A model generated the notes under the pieces. The model searched no databases. It saw only the letters and a program-made list of their open reading frames with translations, and had not been told where the DNA came from. A DNA stretch of 34,647 bases from Saccharicrinis sp. (GTDB taxonomy: Bacteria > Bacteroidota > Bacteroidia > Bacteroidales > Marinilabiliaceae), in NCBI GenBank assembly GCA_024635585.1, contig JAGXIP010000292.1, positions 1-34,647 on the forward strand, given 5' to 3'. A program made the translations under genes and the position numbers. This document shows positions 32,291-34,647 of the stretch, piece after piece (positions within the stretch are counted from its first letter, which is position 1; every line of letters starts with the position of its first letter).

Positions 32291-33562
32291 TCATACTATC
32301 ATACCGGCAGCTACCGTTTCGTTGGTTGCTTCATCTATTAAAATTACACTACCCGTGTAGCGGTTTCTAAAATAAGAATCCACATGCAGGGGTTTGGTAA
32401 CACGCAGGTTAATTTTAGCAATATCATTCATTCCCACCGTTAAATCATCCGTGTCCTTTTCCAAGGTATTGATGTTCATTTTATGCTGAATACCCGTAAC
32501 CATACAACGTGCTTCGGCCGAAGTGTGGCGTATCACATATTTACCACGAGAAACAAGATTTCGCTCATTGAACCAGCAAATCATAAGTTCCAAGTCCTGG
32601 GTTGTGTTGGGTAAATCGTCCGATTTTACCAACATATCGCCCCGGCTAATATCAATATCATCTTCAAGAGTAATAGTTACCGACTGGGGTGCAAAAGCCT
32701 CCGTCATGGTTTCGGTAAATAAATCGATGGTTTTTACTTTTGAGTTAAAGCCTGATGGCAATACGGTAATGGCATCGCCCACTTTTACAGCACCACTCAT
32801 GATACGACCTCCATATCCGCGGTAATCCGGAAAATCAGCCGATTGAGGGCGTACAACATATTGAACAGGAAAACGGAAATCAGTGCGGTTAACATCGCTG
32901 CTTATGTGTATATTCTCCAAAAGGTGCAACAAAGTTGGCCCTTTATACCATTCCATCCTTTCCGATCGATCCACCACGTTATCGCCTTTAAGGGCGCTGA
33001 TGGGCACAAAACGAATATCTTTAACGCTAAGCTTCGATGAAAGAGCATCTATTTCGTTCTTAATTTTTTCAAATGTTTCTTGCTTATACTCTACCAAGTC
33101 CATTTTGTTTACACAAAATATCACATGAGGTATCTGCAGTTGCGAAGCAATATAAGCATGACGCAGTGTTTGCTCCAACACGCCCAAACGGGCATCTATC
33201 AATATAATGGCTACGTTAGCCGTACTGGCACCGGTAACCATGTTACGGGTGTATTGAATATGTCCGGGTGTATCGGCAATGATAAACTTACGTTTTGGGG
33301 TAGCAAAATAACGATAAGCCACATCAATGGTAATACCCTGTTCGCGCTCGGCACGAAGTCCATCGGTTAACAAGGCCAGGTTAACTTCCTCGTTACCCAC
33401 ACGCTCACTAGCTCGTTCGATGGCCTCCATTTGATCTTCGAAAATAGCTTTACTGTCATACAATAATCTACCTATCAAAGTACTTTTGCCATCGTCAACA
33501 CTACCTGCAGTGGTGAAGCGCAAAAGCTCCATATCTAAATATCCTGAATTTTTATCGCTCAT
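32291..33562 (-). CDS. cysN: Sulfate adenylyltransferase, GTPase subunit 1
   Basis: With CysD it forms ATP sulfurylase, which makes APS from sulfate and ATP driven by GTP hydrolysis. GTPase motifs: P-loop GSVDDGKST (20-28), the switch I/II region with GITIDVAYRYF and DTPGH (97-101), and the guanine-binding NKMD (152-155). The EF-Tu-like beta-barrel domains follow. The length of 423 residues corresponds to CysN alone, so no CysC (APS kinase) is fused. It is 36 bases downstream of cysD on the same strand, forming a cysDN unit. Confidence 0.96.
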   Translation of the reverse strand: MSDKNSGYLDMELLRFTTAGSVDDGKSTLIGRLLYDSKAIFEDQMEAIERASERVGNEEVNLALLTDGLRAEREQGITIDVAYRYFATPKRKFIIADTPGHIQYTRNMVTGASTANVAIILIDARLGVLEQTLRHAYIASQLQIPHVIFCVNKMDLVEYKQETFEKIKNEIDALSSKLSVKDIRFVPISALKGDNVVDRSERMEWYKGPTLLHLLENIHISSDVNRTDFRFPVQYVVRPQSADFPDYRGYGGRIMSGAVKVGDAITVLPSGFNSKVKTIDLFTETMTEAFAPQSVTITLEDDIDISRGDMLVKSDDLPNTTQDLELMICWFNERNLVSRGKYVIRHTSAEARCMVTGIQHKMNINTLEKDTDDLTVGMNDIAKINLRVTKPLHVDSYFRNRYTGSVILIDEATNETVAAGMIV

Positions 33563-33598
33563 TTTAATTTTTGTTCTTAATGGAAAAATAGGTTATCG

Positions 33599-34504
33599 TT
33601 AAAAATACCCTTCTTTTTTACGGTCTTCCATGGCTGTTTCCGAACGTTTGTCGTCGGCACGGCCACCACGCTCCGTGGTTCTGGTAGCTGCCACCTCTTG
33701 TATAATATCTTCCAAGTCGTGCGCCGTTGAGAGCGTTAAACCTGTACAAGTTATGTCGCCGATGGTCCTACAACGCACATCCATTTCTATCAACTCTTCG
33801 TTGGGTTTTAGCTGCATAAAAGGAGCTTTGAACATCCATACGCCATCGCGGTTGAACACCTGACGTTTATGGGTAAAATATAAATTCGGGAGATCGATGT
33901 TTTCCATATAGATATATTGCCAAACATCCATCTCGGTCCAGTTACTGATGGGGAAAACCCGGAAGTGCTCGCCCATATTTTTCCGACCGTTAAAGATGTT
34001 CCACAATTCAGGTCGCTGATTTTTAGGATCCCACTGACCAAACTCGTCGCGGTGCGAAAAAAAGCGTTCTTTAGCTCTGGCTTTCTCTTCGTCGCGGCGG
34101 CCGCCACCCATGGCTGCATCTGTTTTAAGTTCCTCCAAAGCATCGAGCAGTGTTACCGTTTGAAGTTTATTGCGCGAGGCGTTCACGCCTTTTTCTTCAA
34201 CCGCCCTACCTTTATCAATTGAATCCTGCACGTATTTCACGATGCATTTGGCACCTGTTTTGCGCATCAAATCGTCGCGATAATCCAACGTTTCCTGAAA
34301 GTTATGTCCGGTATCGATATGTAAGAGTGCAAAAGGTACTTTAGCCGGATAAAAGGCTTTTCGGGCCAAATGAAACATTACTATTGAATCTTTTCCTCCG
34401 GAAAAAAGCATCACCGGTTTTTCGAACTGCGCGGCCACTTCTCGAATCACAAAGATAGATTCGGCCTCAAGCTCCTTCAGGTGATTAATTTGGTATTTAT
34501 TCAT
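33599..34504 (-). CDS. cysD: Sulfate adenylyltransferase subunit 2 (PP-loop ATPase)
   Basis: This is the catalytic ATP-sulfurylase subunit, with the PP-loop SGGKDS at residues 35-40 (FSGGKDSIVMFHL). Further family words are LLHIDTGHNFQETLDYRD, AMGGGRRDEEKARAKER, FRVFPISNWTEMDVWQYI, and the C-terminal RTTERGGRADDKRSETAMEDRKKEGYF. The length of 301 residues is normal. The first gene of the cysDN unit; a -7-like box lies 40 bases upstream. No cysC, cysH or sulfite-reductase gene is in the window, so whether the unit serves assimilation or sulfation is open; neighbours beyond the right edge may decide. Confidence 0.97.
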   Translation of the reverse strand: MNKYQINHLKELEAESIFVIREVAAQFEKPVMLFSGGKDSIVMFHLARKAFYPAKVPFALLHIDTGHNFQETLDYRDDLMRKTGAKCIVKYVQDSIDKGRAVEEKGVNASRNKLQTVTLLDALEELKTDAAMGGGRRDEEKARAKERFFSHRDEFGQWDPKNQRPELWNIFNGRKNMGEHFRVFPISNWTEMDVWQYIYMENIDLPNLYFTHKRQVFNRDGVWMFKAPFMQLKPNEELIEMDVRCRTIGDITCTGLTLSTAHDLEDIIQEVAATRTTERGGRADDKRSETAMEDRKKEGYF

Positions 34505-34543
34505 AATTATTCTATGATTTTTTTACTTACTGAAAAACGCTGC

Positions 34544-34551
34544 CAAAGTTA
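34544..34551 (-). promoter_or_regulatory. TAACTTTG, Bacteroidota-type -7 box for cysD
   Basis: On the minus strand the word TAACTTTG is an exact match to the TAnnTTTG -7 consensus of Bacteroidota promoters. It lies 40 bases upstream of the cysD ATG. A clear -33 TTTG partner was not found; the nearest is an ATTTTAAAG word about 20-25 bases further up. Confidence 0.45.
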
Positions 34552-34597
34552 ATGTTTTTAATGATACTTTAAAATGATGCAGCCGCCACCAAAAACA

Positions 34598-34624
34598 AAA
34601 GTCCCGCCATTACGGCAGGACTTT
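34598..34624 (-). terminator. Terminator of a gene beyond the right edge
   Basis: AAAGTCCCGCC (34598-34608) and GGCAGGACTTT (34614-34624) form a nearly perfect stem with a 5-base loop. On the minus strand it is followed by TGTTTTTGG, so it should end transcription arriving from the right and leave cysDN as a separate unit. Confidence 0.7.
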
Positions 34625-34647
34625 ATTTCGTTTTCTTATGCTGTCTC

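Noticed and set aside
1-34647. CRISPR array, tRNA or rRNA genes
   Set aside because: I saw no regularly spaced identical repeats, and no tRNA cloverleaf or rRNA sequence by eye. A tool scan was not possible.

Overview
The window looks like a piece of a Bacteroidota chromosome. The support is two TonB-dependent receptors, a FadL/OmpP1-type outer-membrane protein, two lipoproteins with the typical Bacteroidota lipobox, a CysD/CysN pair without a fused CysC, an archaeal/eukaryotic-type ProRS, AT-rich intergenic DNA and a TAnnTTTG-type -7 box upstream of cysD. A 2-oxoglutarate dehydrogenase next to acetate and butyrate kinase pathways suggests a facultative anaerobe. A Marinilabiliales-like relative would fit, but that is inference.

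Layout. (1) Bases 1-3800 are accessory: a truncated C-terminus, then minus-strand orphan genes (a HEPN-like protein with a small membrane protein, an unknown 179-residue protein, and a 285-295-residue unknown). They are separated by long AT-rich spacers full of inverted repeats. One spacer (1509-1648) is an imperfect two-armed palindrome that resembles an integron attC site. Four further stem-loops lie in a row at 2210-2497. (2) 3900-4834 encodes an EamA transporter. (3) 4969-9320 holds sucB and sucA (E2 and E1 of 2-oxoglutarate dehydrogenase) on the minus strand, separated by repeats. (4) 9502-12393 is an AddB-like helicase/nuclease subunit, divergent from sucA. (5) 12434-19583 holds two TonB receptors around a lipoprotein that fuses cytochrome c to a sugar/sorbosone dehydrogenase. 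(6) 19689-20339 is a small XPF/ERCC4-type nuclease with a helix-hairpin-helix tail. (7) 20421-26844 is a minus-strand acyl-phosphate cluster: pta, a divergent 3-hydroxyacyl-CoA dehydrogenase and ackA, then a terminator, then ptb, a second ptb and buk. (8) proS follows at 27173-28645. (9) 29005-32136 is a Ser-rich lipoprotein plus a FadL-like barrel. (10) 32291-34504 is cysN and cysD for sulfate activation.

How the genes work together: sucA/sucB run the oxidative TCA step from 2-oxoglutarate to succinyl-CoA. The pta-ackA and ptb-buk pairs convert acyl-CoAs to acyl-phosphates and then to acids plus ATP. The dehydrogenase between pta and ackA keeps the catalytic His/Glu pair but lacks two Asn residues that are conserved in classical enzymes. 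The GSDH lipoprotein would oxidise sugars in the periplasm or at the membrane. CysD/CysN make APS from sulfate. No rRNA, tRNA, CRISPR array, complete insertion sequence or integrase was seen.

The most promising places for something undescribed are the cassette-like left end and the modified dehydrogenase in the fermentation cluster.
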